Source: Udeniomyces pyricola | Taxonomy: Eukaryota; Basidiomycota; Tremellomycetes; Cystofilobasidiales; Mrakiaceae | Direction: 5' to 3' | DNA length: 64,000 nt | NCBI GenBank assembly: GCA_039545295.1 | Contig: BCIK01000017.1 | Coordinates: forward strand, 1-64,000 | Shown here: piece after piece, positions 12,141 through 23,145 of the stretch | Position numbering within the stretch: the stretch's first letter is position 1 | Layout: every line of letters starts with the position of its first letter | Notes under the pieces: model-generated | The model's input: the letters and a program-made list of their open reading frames with translations, nothing else | The model's database searches: none | Told to the model about the DNA's origin: nothing | Position numbers and translations under genes: made by a program

Positions 12141-12148
12141 ACGCGTCA
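12141..12148. promoter_or_regulatory. Candidate MluI cell-cycle box before CDC8
   Basis: ACGCGTCA matches the consensus ACGCGTNA bound by the MBF factor in ascomycete yeasts. It lies 63 bp upstream of the thymidylate kinase ATG. The core hexamer occurs by chance about once per 4 kb, so position is the only support. Confidence 0.4.
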
Positions 12149-12278
12149 TTAACCGTCGTCCCATCGATGTCGTCGCGTCGCGTCTTTCATGTGTCGACAC
12201 AGCGCCGTAAGTACGCGGGCGAGTGTAGACGATAGACGTCGCTCTACATAATATGCGACGTATTAGTCGGTGGATATA

Positions 12279-12298
12279 TATATATATATGTATATATG
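12279..12298. repeat. AT-dinucleotide microsatellite
   Basis: An AT dinucleotide run of about 20 bp, with an interrupted copy just after it (to about 12298), lies between the thymidylate kinase promoter and the carbonic anhydrase 3' end. The surrounding 12079-12716 region holds no supported gene. Confidence 0.7.
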
Positions 12299-12716
12299 CA
12301 TCAGATTGCTCACTCAGGTTCAACCCATCTTTGTCAGCTGTCCAGGGCAGACGCCTCGATAGGATCGCCGATGTGATATGTTCAGGCTTGTATAGAAGTG
12401 AAAACCCTCTGCGCTGACGATACTGACGTACTCTAATCAGGATACGTTCATTCAGTCGATAAAACAATCGAATCTCGTACCAGAGCCCGCATACTATCAA
12501 CACAGACAAGATGGTATGAGAACTGCCAAGGTTGGCACATATCTAAAAGAGACCAGGGACAACTCTTAAACAACAACGAGGCACCTCTCGACAGAGCAAA
12601 CACTCAACAAAAAACTTAAGAAGTGAGAGGCGAGATGGGCAATCAAACAGCAAAGCAAAGATACAACGCCGGGCTGGCTCAATCGACGATTGGAAGAGGT
12701 AGCTCGGGACAAGAAT

Positions 12717-14421
12717 CTAGGCGAGTTCGACTTTCTGACCTTCCGACTTGCCATCGAGCATGTCGAGGGCGTCTCGGCCAAGGGGTCCAATGTCGTCGTC
12801 GTTCTTCTTCTCTGGGATGCGAAGATCGGCGAGCAACTTGCTAAGAACGCGCTCGTCCTCCTTTTCGCGCTCGGCCTGACTGTTTTGTCGGCTTCGCGGC
12901 TTGCCGACGCCGATCTCGTGCTCGTCAATCTCGTCCAAAGCGGGCGGGTGAACCGAAATGTGCAAGTTGTGAAGTCGACCGGTCTCGAGGTGGTAGACAA
13001 GACCGTGAACTTGGACACCGTCAACACCTCGTAGCTTCCAGTTCTTGGTCACGACTTCGGTGGAAGCAATGGTCTGAACCGTTTTGCGGACGTTTTCTTC
13101 GACGAGATCCTGGACCGAAACCTCCGACGCTCCATCGGCAGGCTTGAGGGAGTGTCGAAGAGAGATGAGGGGCGAGATGAATCGAGAGAGCGCCGACGAT
13201 TTCTACGAGATGGCAACACATGGATGGGCGTATACACAGGGCAAACAACAATGTAAGTCAATATCAGCTTTGCCAAGAAATGCAAGGCAAACATCAATGG
13301 ATGAAATAAATGGGTGCCTCACGTTATCAGCGTCTTCGGGAGCCGCTGCGTAGGCGGCCTTGCAACCTCCACAGACGGTGTGACCGACGACGAGGACTGA
13401 AAAGCAGTAAACAAGCATTGGACACAAACGTAGCCAGCAATCAGTGACGATAAGCGGATTGCGTCACTTCTCATCTTTTTTTGGAGTCGGGGTGGAGAAA
13501 GATCCGGATGGATGGATATACATACCATGCTGAACCCCAGCCTCCTGGACGGCAAACGCAAGGGCGGCTTGGGCAGAGTCGTCGTTCTCATGGAATTGGT
13601 TGGCAATGTTTCGCTGAAGCAGGACAAGAAGGCGACGAATGAAATGTGAGCTGAGCAAGATCGAGTCGTTAAATAAAAAAACAAAAAAAAAACACAATAT
13701 GAGTCTGGTAAAGGGATCGGACGTGCACAAGCACGCACGTGAACGAAGATGTCTCCCGGCCGAGCGGCGACGAGCGTGGTCTCGGGAACCCTGATTGACG
13801 AGAAACAGAAACGACGGATAAGATCGAATATAGAAAGAGATCAGGAGTCAGCCCGACTATACCTCAGCATTTGATGCTGGCGCAAAGATGAAAAGAAAAA
13901 AGAAGATGACGACGATAAAGAAAGCGGGACCAAGATCGAGAACACACCTGCTATCGCAGCATCCGAGCCAGAGGACCTTGGGAGCCTGGCTCAGGGCCGA
14001 AGACTTGAAAAAGTATCGGTCGGCCGAAGAAACGTCCTCACTGGGTATGGAACGTTCCCAATTAAAGCACGAGATGGTATCATGGGGATAACAAGAAATA
14101 GGATGGGGGAGAACGGCATGGGGAGGATGACGTTCAGTTCATGTCGAAATAAGAAAGGGCAAGACAACATAGGACATCGCCAATCTGGAAAGAGAAGAGT
14201 GGTTGCGAGCTCCGGACCGACCTCCATTTGGCGTTCTTCTTGAGAAGAGTATCGAGCAAGGGCTTGGATGTCTGTTTGTTGTCCGACGAAGGGCCTTTGG
14301 AGTTGCCGAGGGCGCTCGAGGTGGTGATGGTGTCAAACTCGCTCGGGTCGACGGGCGGGTGAGGTTCCGAAGGCAGGTCCTGCTCGGAGATGTGAAGGGG
14401 AGGGGGCAGGGAGAAGGGCAT
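12717..14421 (-). CDS. Beta-class carbonic anhydrase
   Basis: The product, 330 residues, hydrates CO2 to bicarbonate with a zinc ion. Exons are 14421-14222, 14040-13948, 13790-13739, 13613-13526, 13396-13323 and 13202-12717. Zinc ligands are in GCCDSR near residue 94 and in HTVCGGC near residues 150-156. PGDIFVHRNIANQF and the C-terminal GVDGVQVHGLVYHLETG complete the family pattern. It has about 65 extra N-terminal residues and a charged tail of about 85 residues after the conserved core, rich in Glu, Lys and Arg, so it is longer than most fungal beta-carbonic anhydrases. In basidiomycete yeasts these enzymes matter for growth in ambient CO2; whether this copy is the main one cannot be told. 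Confidence 0.94.
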
Positions 14422-16371
14422 ATTTGGGGTGGGAGGAGGTTTGTTTTTGATTTGTGTGAGGATGGGTGGGGGCTAGAAGATGAAGGAGGCGTTGGAGTGA
14501 GATGATAAACGGGGTCGAAGACGATGTCGGTTGGGGTCTTGTCAAGGGAGCAAGAAGGCAGGAAAGGCAGAGCAAGCGGTCCAATTAAAGGTGCGATGGA
14601 GGAAACATCGCTCGCCCGACTGTGTCATCGACGGATTCCCCCAACTTTTCTCAAGCGTCGGCCAAGAGTCATCTCGATGAGTCATCGATCATCGATCGCC
14701 GATTTCATCGATTATCATCAGCTACCAAAGGGATTCTCGAAGCTCTTCTTCGATCGGTCTTCCAGGCAGTTAGTGTAGCTCCGGCCGAGATGTTCGATGT
14801 TCCCTGCGCGCGCCCCGATCTAATCTCCCTTCGAATCCATGTACAGCTTTCCATGCAGGCAACAACTTGAACTATTTCAATCGAATATTGAATCTTCTGA
14901 CAGCTTCTAGATATCTGAAGACTCGATCATGAATGTGTGCCATACGATCACACTTGTATAGCACTGTGGGAACGGCAGGAGGGATTGCTGAGGAGAGACT
15001 CGGGAACGGATCAGCCAGGATTGACCACTTTAAACGCCGGGCAAATCTTCACATTGATGCTAGAGCGACCGGATCACTTTTATTTTGCTCGGACATCATA
15101 TATGTGTGACTAGTGAGGCGCTTAACAGTGTCCGATGAGTTTGAAAAATACAAAAATTCCTTGGGGCAGGGATGCTTTGCATTTCACGGTCTCGATTCAG
15201 ATTGAATAGCAGTTCGGGACATCATGCATAACTATGATAGAACAAGGGACTATGGTATATAAAGATCATACAGCCAACGACGTGCAAGAAATGACAAACT
15301 AAGATATTTCCAGGCAGATACGGGCAAAATAGACAAGCCAGGAGTTGGAGTCGGAGATAAGAAAGGCACAAGATGTAGGGAAGAGCAGGTAAAACGACAC
15401 CAAAGGTTGATGAAAAAGAACCCTACACTGATGCTATTCACCTCATTCGGAGTCACGAGTCGTATCTTCAATGGCATATAGTGTATGCTGGCGGAGAGCG
15501 ACGATGCGGGTTTGTTGAGAAACCTAAGGAGGTGCCGATCAGAGAAAGGGGAGAGAGATCGGACCGTCGAGCGAAAGAAAGCCCCAGGACCACCCCTTCC
15601 TCGTAGACATCCACCCATCCAGTGGGGACTTGTGCGGGTAAGGGACTGGTGATTGAGGGACAGAGGCTATCTGAACTGGTGGCTGGGTGAGCCAAAGGCG
15701 AGCTGGCGGTCCGGGCTGCGAAACCGGCGCGGGACTTGGAAAAATGCGGGCGGTCCCTTCAGGAGGGATTTTGGGCGAAACTCCCTCCTCAGGAGGGACT
15801 AAATCCCTTCTGCCGTTCTCACAGCGTAGTATATATGCATATAGTATTTGGTGTACCCAAGTGTACCGATGGATAGAGCTCGACGTCGGCTCAATCACAT
15901 GCTGCCTTACATTGTCGCCACAAGTTGCCATATCAAAAATTCTCATCTGCATGTGATTTACATATATATATAACTATGATGATATGACGTCTCTAATCTA
16001 TCGAACATGCTTGACACCGTTTAGATCGGGATGTATACGTGAGTCCGAAATGATGTGGCAGACGGTTGAAGGAATTTATATCGCAAGAGAAAGGTCGACA
16101 GCAGACAAAAGAATAGAATCAAAAACAAAGGAAAGGAAAGGAGAAGGAAAAAGAAAAGAAAAAACAACGCAGACGCGAAAGACACAAGCAAAGATTTCGG
16201 TTGTTACTCACGCAGAGCCCGTTTCAAAGTCAACCTCGTTGCTGCCATCCCCTGCCTCCTCCTCGCCCCNCCTCNCCCCTCCCCTCCCCNCCCCCCCCCC
16301 TTCTTGCCCTCCCCCCATTCACCCGTCTCGACTCCTCTTCTCTTCTTCTCAGTCCCGGCAACTCTTTCATC
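14422..16371. other. Divergent intergenic region with low-complexity tracts
   Basis: Nearly 2 kb separate the carbonic anhydrase and KAP123 starts. It contains a repeated CTCAGGAGGGA-like element near 15759-15802, a purine-rich tract near 16085-16195 and a C-rich tract near 16264-16300 that includes three undetermined bases. Open frames here are in low-complexity sequence and none shows a family match. Confidence 0.45.
16270..16290. other. Undetermined bases in C-rich tract
   Basis: Single N positions at 16270, 16275 and 16290 fall inside a poly-C tract about 100 bp upstream of the KAP123 start, which suggests homopolymer sequencing uncertainty and not a scaffold gap. Confidence 0.9.
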
Positions 16372-19300
16372 ATGGCTGTACGTCTTGCGAGTCAGGATAC
16401 AGCCTCAATTCATACCAGAGGCAGTCGTGTCTCGAGCGCCTCCAGCCAGCTCACCGACCGCCCTTTGCCACTCCTTGCCACGCCCCCGCTTCGTCCAGAC
16501 TTTCGCTCAGCAACTGCACTCGCTCCTCGAGCAGACCTCGGCCCCCGACACCGCTGTCATTCAGCAGGCCACCCAGACTCTTAACACTCAGTTCTACAAG
16601 AGCCCAGAGTGCATTCCGGCCCTCTACGAGATCGTCGCTACTTCGCCGAGAAACGAGGTGCGCTTGCTTGGCCTCCCTTCCTTCGCTTCCTCCAAATTCG
16701 CTCGTCCGCTCACCCGACCGTCCGTCGCGTCCCCTTCGCTCGCCCACTCTGCCTGTTCACTTGCCTGCCTGCCTGCTTCATTGGCCTCTTAGATCCGACA
16801 ACTTGCTGCGGTCGAGCTCCGAAAGCGAATCATGGCCAAGGACGGCAAGATGTGGGGTCAGGTCCCCGAGACTGTCCGAAGCCAGATTAAGAGCAACGTT
16901 CTCGAAGTTGTCGTCAAGGAGGAGAAGTGGGTTCCTTTCCTTTCCACCTTGGGACCCGTATGCCCATCCCTACCTCTTGCTTCATTCAACGCTGTCGACT
17001 GACATATAACTCCCGTAACTCTCTCCAGTGCGCTCGTTCGACACTCGACATCGCGGTTCATCTCGTGCATTGCCGCCATCGAACTCGAGTTGACCCCTCC
17101 TCAGTGGCCCGAGCTTCTGCCTTTCCTCTACCAGCTCTCGGCCTCCCCCCAACCGAGCCATCGAGAGGTTGGCATGTTCATCCTCTACGCTCTCCTCGAC
17201 ACTGTCGCTGACTGCCTTCAGTCCGAGCTTGGCACCATGTTTGGTGTCTTCAAGACCGGTCTGAGCGACCCCGAGAGCGGAGAAGTCAGGATTACCACTC
17301 TTCGGTGCGGCCTGCTTGTTTTTATCGCCAAGGTCTTGTCAGAGACAAACTCTGTTGCCCGCTGTACGGCCACCGAAACTGACGCAGATGTGTGGCACTC
17401 CATCTGTTTGCTACATCAGGGCTCTCGGCAAGGTTGCTGAGTACATTGACATCGACGACAAGAACGACATCGCCGTTTTCCAGTCGCTCATCCCGTCCAT
17501 GGTCGCCGTCCTGCACCAGGCTATGGAGGGTGGCAACGAGGATGCTGCCAGGAAGGGATTTGACGTTTTCGAGACCCTTCTCATTCTCGTACGTCCTCGA
17601 TACTAAGAGCCACAACGCTTGATGGTTTCGTTTCAATGGGGTCGAAGCTTACACACACGTCCGTCTTAATCACCCGCTCGATCCACAGGAAACTCCTCTC
17701 ATCTCCAAGCACATCCAGGATCTCGTCAACTTCTTCCTCACCGGTGGAGAGACTCAGTCGTACGAGGAGGACATCCGATGCATGGCCCTCAACGCTCTGC
17801 TTTGGACCATCCGATAGTTAGTAGTCAATTTCTGGCCTGATTCTTTTTCCTTCACCCACCCTCCTTTGTCTTCTCTGATCTGATCGTAACTTGGCTCCGT
17901 TGCGGCATCCTTGCTTTCGTTCTGACAGCAAATCGAAGAAGGTTCAGTCGCTCAACTTGGGTGATGCTATCCTCGCCCGACTGCTCCCCATTGGACGGGA
18001 GGAGGACCCCGAGGACCACGACGAAGACTCGCCTTCTCGCGTGAGTGCACGCTCATCTGATGTATGTGTATACCGTGCTTTACTGCACATGTGTGCTGAC
18101 ATTCAGCCCCAACAACTTCTTCTACAGCTCGCTTTCCGAGTCCTCGACGTTCTGTCGCAGACTCTCCCTCCCACTCAGATCTTCCCTTCCCTCCACCGAT
18201 ACATCACCTCCGACATGGCTTCGCCCGATGCCTCGGCCAGGAAGTCGGCCCTTATGGCTCTCGGTGTGACCGTCGAGGGTTGCTCCGAGTTTATCCGGCC
18301 TCACGTCAACCAGCTCTGGCCCATCATTGATGCCGGACTCCAGGACCCGGAGCCCATCGTCAAGAAGGCTGCCTGCATCGCTCTTGGCTGCCTTTGCGAG
18401 TGGCTTCCCGAAGACTGCGCTTCGCGACACGGCTCCATTGTTCCTGTGAGTGCCGCGTGCTTGGGTATTACATGCTGTCAATTTCATGGACGCAACGCGA
18501 CTGACGATATTCATCGCTTTCACGCCTATGCTTGGCTATTTGTGAATTTTAGATTCTTTTCGACCACATCTCCAACCCCCTCACTCAAAAGTCGGCCTGC
18601 GCTGCCCTCGACTCCTACCTCGAGATCCTTGGCGACAACATCCTCACCTACCTCCCCCTCCTCATGGAGCGACTCCTCGTCCTCCTCGAGAATGCCCCGA
18701 TCCCCGTCCGATCGACCGTCACTGGTGCCATCGGTTCGGCTGCCCACGCCGCCAAGGAGCAGTTCATCCCTTACTTCGAGCCGACCATCTCGAGGATGCA
18801 GAACTTCCTTACCCTCAAGAACGAGGGCGAGGAGACCGATCTTCGAGGTATCGCCACCGACACTCTCGGTACGATTGCCGAGGCCGTCGGCAAGGAGGTC
18901 TTCCGACCTTACTTCCAGCCTTGCGTCAAGCTTGCCTTTGAGGGACTCATCCTCGACAACCCCCGACTTCGAGAGTGCTCGTTCATCTTCTTTGCGACCA
19001 TGTCCAAAGTCTTTGAGGGCGAGTTTGCCCCTTACCTTCCCAACGTCATGGAGGCCCTCATCTCGAGCTGCGAGCAGTCTGAGAACGACGAGTTCCTTAA
19101 CGGTACGTGTTATTTACTCTCGTGAAAAGTGCCCGGGTTTCGTCTTTCCAGCTTGTGGCGACACTCTACAGGACCACGTTCTGACTGATCTAAAATCGTC
19201 CCTTCCTGCAACACCAAATCCTTTGCCTCACAGATGAGGGAGAGCTCTCCAAGAACGTTGCCTCGGCCATCGAGTCGTTTAGCACCAATGGACCCAAGAC

Positions 19301-21187
19301 CGCTGACGACGATGACGAGGATGGCGAGTACCTCGACATCAACGATAACGCTGACGAGCTCGAGAAGCTCTTCGGTGGTGTCAACTCGGGTATCGCAATT
19401 GAGAAGGAGGTCGCTGCGGACTCGATCGGAGACATCTTTGCTGCTACTGGCCAGCCGTTCCTGCCTTACGTTGAGCGATCGGTCAAGGTTCTCATCCAGC
19501 TCCTCGACCACTACTACGAGGGCATTCGAAAGTCGGCTCTTGCCTCGCTCTTCAAGTTCATTACCACCTTCTACGACCTTTCTGAGCCTGCTGAGTGGAC
19601 TCCTGGACTCAAGATTGTGAGTCATGCTCAGTGGCCATTCTACCAGATGTCATGGGAGGATTGATCTGACCATGTCTTTTGATGTCCGTATGGCACGTTA
19701 CAGTCGGTTCCTCTCCACAGCAACGTCAAGCAGCTTGTCGATGTTGTCCTTCCTGCCGTCTTTGACATGATGGACTCTGAGGATGATCGGTGAGCATCCT
19801 ATCTCGGTCTACCGGCATGTCTGTTCGTGGTGCCCGGGGCTTGGAACTAAGCTAGCGGCAATCGCCCTGTCTCTTCCTTCAGAACCGTCGTTATCATGTG
19901 CTGCAACGAGCTCGCTGAGGCTATGAACAAGTGTGGACCTGCCCTTATTGAAGGCCGTGAGTGAACATTTGTCCTCTGATTTAACTCGGTGAAGGCGCTT
20001 ACTCACGCGTTCATCATCATGCCTTGTAACCACCCCTTCTCTTGCCCTCCAACGTGTCCAATCTGCCCAGACTTCGAGCGAATTGGTACCTACGCCAAGG
20101 AGATCCTCGAGCAGAAGTCTCTCTGCCAGCTTGATCCGGATGCCGATGATGAGGTTCCCGAGGAGGAGGACACCTCCGAGTACGAGTCGGCTCTCATCTC
20201 CAACGCCTCGGACGTCGTCGGTGCCCTTGCCAGCGTCCTTGGTGCCGACTTTGCCGGACCCTTCGGACAATTCCTTCCTCTTATCAGGAAGTACTACGTG
20301 AGTCGCTGCTTTGCCGAGCCCGACCTGAGTTGATAGGACAGTCATGGTCAGACCGACACATGTTGACACCATCTCCTTTGCTTTCATCCGTTTGGTCAAC
20401 GTCGCCAGTCCGACAAGAGGTCGAGCTCGGACCGATCTATGGCTGTTGGCTCGCTCGGAGAAATCATCACCGGTCTCAAGGGCTCGGTTACTCCCTACGT
20501 CCAGCCCCTCTTCGAACTCATCTACCTCGGTCTTTCGGACGAGGAGGCTGAGGTCCGATCCAACGCCGCCTTTGCTGCTGGTGTCCTCATCGAGAACATG
20601 GACACCCAGCTCGGTTTCGATGATGTCGTCAAGCTTCTTACCGTCCTCAAGCCTTTCTTCGAGGCGTCCGAGCCTATGGCCCCGGCCGTCGGCGCCGCCA
20701 AGGACAATGCCAGCGGTTGCGTCGCTCGAGTCCTCCTCAAGAACGCTCACGTCGTTCCGTTGGACCAGGTCCTCCCAATCCTCTTTGGTGCCCTTCCCCT
20801 CAAGGTAAACATTTCTTGTAGTTCCCGCCTATACGATGACTTGTCGCCGCCTGCAGGTATCTTCTTTTGCTGCTCCTGCTGACTGGACATGTTCCTGCTT
20901 CTTTTGCCGTCGACTTGCAGAACGACTTTATCGAGAACAGGGTCGTCTTCCAGTGCATCTTCCACCTCTTCCAGGAGTCGGCCACCGACCCCAAGATCCT
21001 CCCCGTCCTTGTCTCGCACATTGACCACCTCCTTGCCGTCTTTGCTTACGTCCTCGACGAGTCCCGAAGCGATGAGCTTGGCACGGCCGAGACCCGAGAG
21101 CAACTCATTGCGCTCGTTAGGCACCTTTCGTCGATGGACGGCATGGGGCCCAAGCTTCAGGCGAACGGACTCGCCAAGTTCCTTTAA
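16372..21187 (+). CDS. KAP123: Karyopherin Kap123 (importin-4)
   Basis: The product, 1094 residues, is an importin-beta family carrier that brings ribosomal proteins and histones into the nucleus. Fifteen exons: 16372-16377, 16499-16657, 16793-16926, 17029-17304, 17420-17588, 17689-17816, 17929-18040, 18128-18445, 18553-19102, 19234-19616, 19704-19789, 19883-19956, 20071-20297, 20409-20804, 20921-21187. The first exon holds only ATGGCT. HEAT-repeat signatures run throughout, for example DPEPIVKKAACIALGCLCEW and the AAHAAKEQFIPYFEP block. Kap123-specific blocks include RHSTSRFISCIAAIEL, EEDTSEYESALISNASDVV, EVRSNAAFAAGVL and NASGCVARVLLKNA. Yeast Kap123 has 1113 residues. Acceptor choice for exon 2 (16499) is the least certain junction. 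Confidence 0.95.
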
Positions 21188-21550
21188 AAAGGGAGAGAAT
21201 CCTCTTTTCCCGCGCTTCATCCTTTAGATGGATCTTTTGTCACTCTTGCTTTTATCTTTGTTTTCTATCGCTTTCTTCACGAATCATGACTTTTTCCTAT
21301 CGCCTCAACCCTTCTTCTCTATGCTTCCTCTTCCTTGGCCTGCCTTCTTCTTTTGTTTCGACATGGCATATACCGTTAGCATTCTTTAGTTTCTTTTTTT
21401 CGCTTTTTTCCCCCCAACCGTTTGCATCCGCTTTCCCTCTTTGGATAGACATCAGCCTAGTTTCTCAATCTTTAACCAGGACGCCGTCGTCACTGATCAC
21501 AGCAAGTCTTTGAATGAGCGACAGTGAGGAGCCGACAAGTGTCATTGAGA
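21188..21550. other. Convergent 3' regions
   Basis: About 360 bp between the KAP123 stop and the LRP1 stop; pyrimidine-rich on the plus strand near 21340-21440. It should hold both 3' UTRs. No gene or RNA is seen. Confidence 0.6.
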
Positions 21551-22817
21551 TCAACGCCGTCCCTTGCCCTTCTTCCGTTTACTTCCCCCTGCAGAGGTTA
21601 CAGAGCTAGCCGGAGAGCCAGCCCGAGAACCAGCTGTCGAGTTCGGCGAATCATAGCCTACAAAGAGTCAAACCGAAGCATTTGTGAGTATTGAGTCCGG
21701 CTATTTGACATGACATGGCCCCAAGGGCCACTTGCTATTCGATAAAGACGACTCCTGCGGGCCTGACGCTGGAACCGGTTGATGGGATGTACTCACCAGA
21801 GAAAGGATCGATTCTCAACCGCTTCGACTTCCCGGTCCTGCCTGCTGCTGGTGATCCTCCCGCTTCCTTCTCGAGTATACCAGCATCAACGACCTGGACT
21901 CCGCTTGTCGCTTCGACGACCGGCGTGCTCGCGCGACTAGAGACAGTCTCCTTGCCCTTACCCTTGGCAGAAGCAAGATGACGGGCGACATTGGCCTCCA
22001 CAAGTCTGGTGGGTTCTTCGTCTGACGACGACGCATCATCGTCTTCCGTCGAAGCAAGGGCGGCTTCTTGATGACGAAGGATGTTGAATCGCGTGTTCAT
22101 GCCAATCTCGGTTGGAGGGGTCGGACCAGCCTGCTGTTGAACGAGGGCATTCTTGATGAACCGAGCGGCAGCGGGCTTATCGACAGCAAATTTGCCTGAA
22201 CAGACGGCGAGGAAATCCGTCGCGGAAGAGGTCAAAAGATGAGCATGCCTGGACGCGATCGACGTGGCGTATGGAAACGATGGGTAGGACAAACGTTTCT
22301 CAGGATGCTCGGCGTTCTGGAGCTTGCCATAGTATGACTTGATGCGCTGGAGTTCAGTCACGACGGGGTGAGTTTCGGGATTGATACCTTTGGTCTTGAG
22401 GTAGACTGTTGGGTGTTCCAGAAGCAAGAGTAGGCACCGGGTCCATAGGTCAGCGGACTAAAGAATGAAAGAGGGTGGAGCATGTCCAGACACCAAGAGA
22501 CGCGTCGTGATGCGGTAAGAAGGGAACGCATGATGACACTTACTCCAGACAAGATCATGAATGACATATCCCAAGCCGACGTTGAGTTTGGCCTTGTCGA
22601 GTTCGCCTGGCAGGGTGAGAAGCGTATCGGCGAGTGACTGGGCAAGGAGAGGGGTGATGAAGTCGGCTTCGAGGTGGGAGAGCGACTCGTTGAGTTGAGT
22701 GAGGGTTTTCGCGAGCTCTAGGGCTTCGGTGTCGTCGTCTGAGTCTGAGTCGGAGTCGGAGTCATGGTCGTGATTGGAGGAGGTTGACGTGAGTGGTGGG
22801 GGGAAGGCTGACATGAG
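21551..22817 (-). CDS. LRP1: Lrp1/C1D nuclear exosome cofactor
   Basis: The product, 296 residues, belongs to the Sas10/C1D family (yeast Lrp1/Rrp47), which binds structured RNA and partners Rrp6 of the nuclear exosome in 3' maturation of rRNA, snRNA and snoRNA. Exons are 22817-22544, 22405-22295, 22195-21797 and 21657-21551. The C1D core is KLNVGLGYVIHDLVW joined to IYLKTKGINPETHPV, then ELQRIKSYYGKL and DKPAAARFIKNAL. The N-terminus has an acidic Asp/Ser stretch, and the tail is disordered and ends in a Lys/Arg-rich segment (KRKKGKGRR), as in Lrp1, where the basic tail contacts RNA. It is divergent to the Ser/Pro-rich gene across about 330 bp. Confidence 0.92.
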
Positions 22818-23145
22818 GGCGAGACGTGAGGGGATGTAGAACAGGATACTGGTGGTGAGTTTATGTGGAGATATAAGCAAGGAAACTTGCGTCGCACGAG
22901 GCCGGAGACTGCATAGGGCCAGTCAAGCACAGCCATCCCAGCGACTCGTGAGTCGACACAGCGCATAGCCTTAACTCGCTTGATCACGATGATCTGACCA
23001 ACGTTCACCTCGCTATCCGCATCTGCACGATACGTCCGTCGGCTCCCCTTTCATATCCATTCATCATCCTCCCCTTCTCATTTTGGACTCCCATTTCCTC
23101 CAACACGTCCTTAGCTTTCGACTCTGCCCCTCGCACCGTATTTTA
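22818..23145. promoter_or_regulatory. Divergent promoter LRP1 / Ser-Pro-rich gene
   Basis: A 328-bp space between two divergent start codons. I see no motif that I can name with confidence. Confidence 0.4.

Noticed and set aside
11967..12509. 180-codon minus frame upstream of thymidylate kinase
   Set aside because: Overlaps the CDC8 first exon in another frame and crosses an AT microsatellite; no family match.
15468..15952. Minus-strand frames with PLPAQVPTGW, faintly like a WW domain
   Set aside because: The second Trp and the aromatic core are absent and no splice chain was found.
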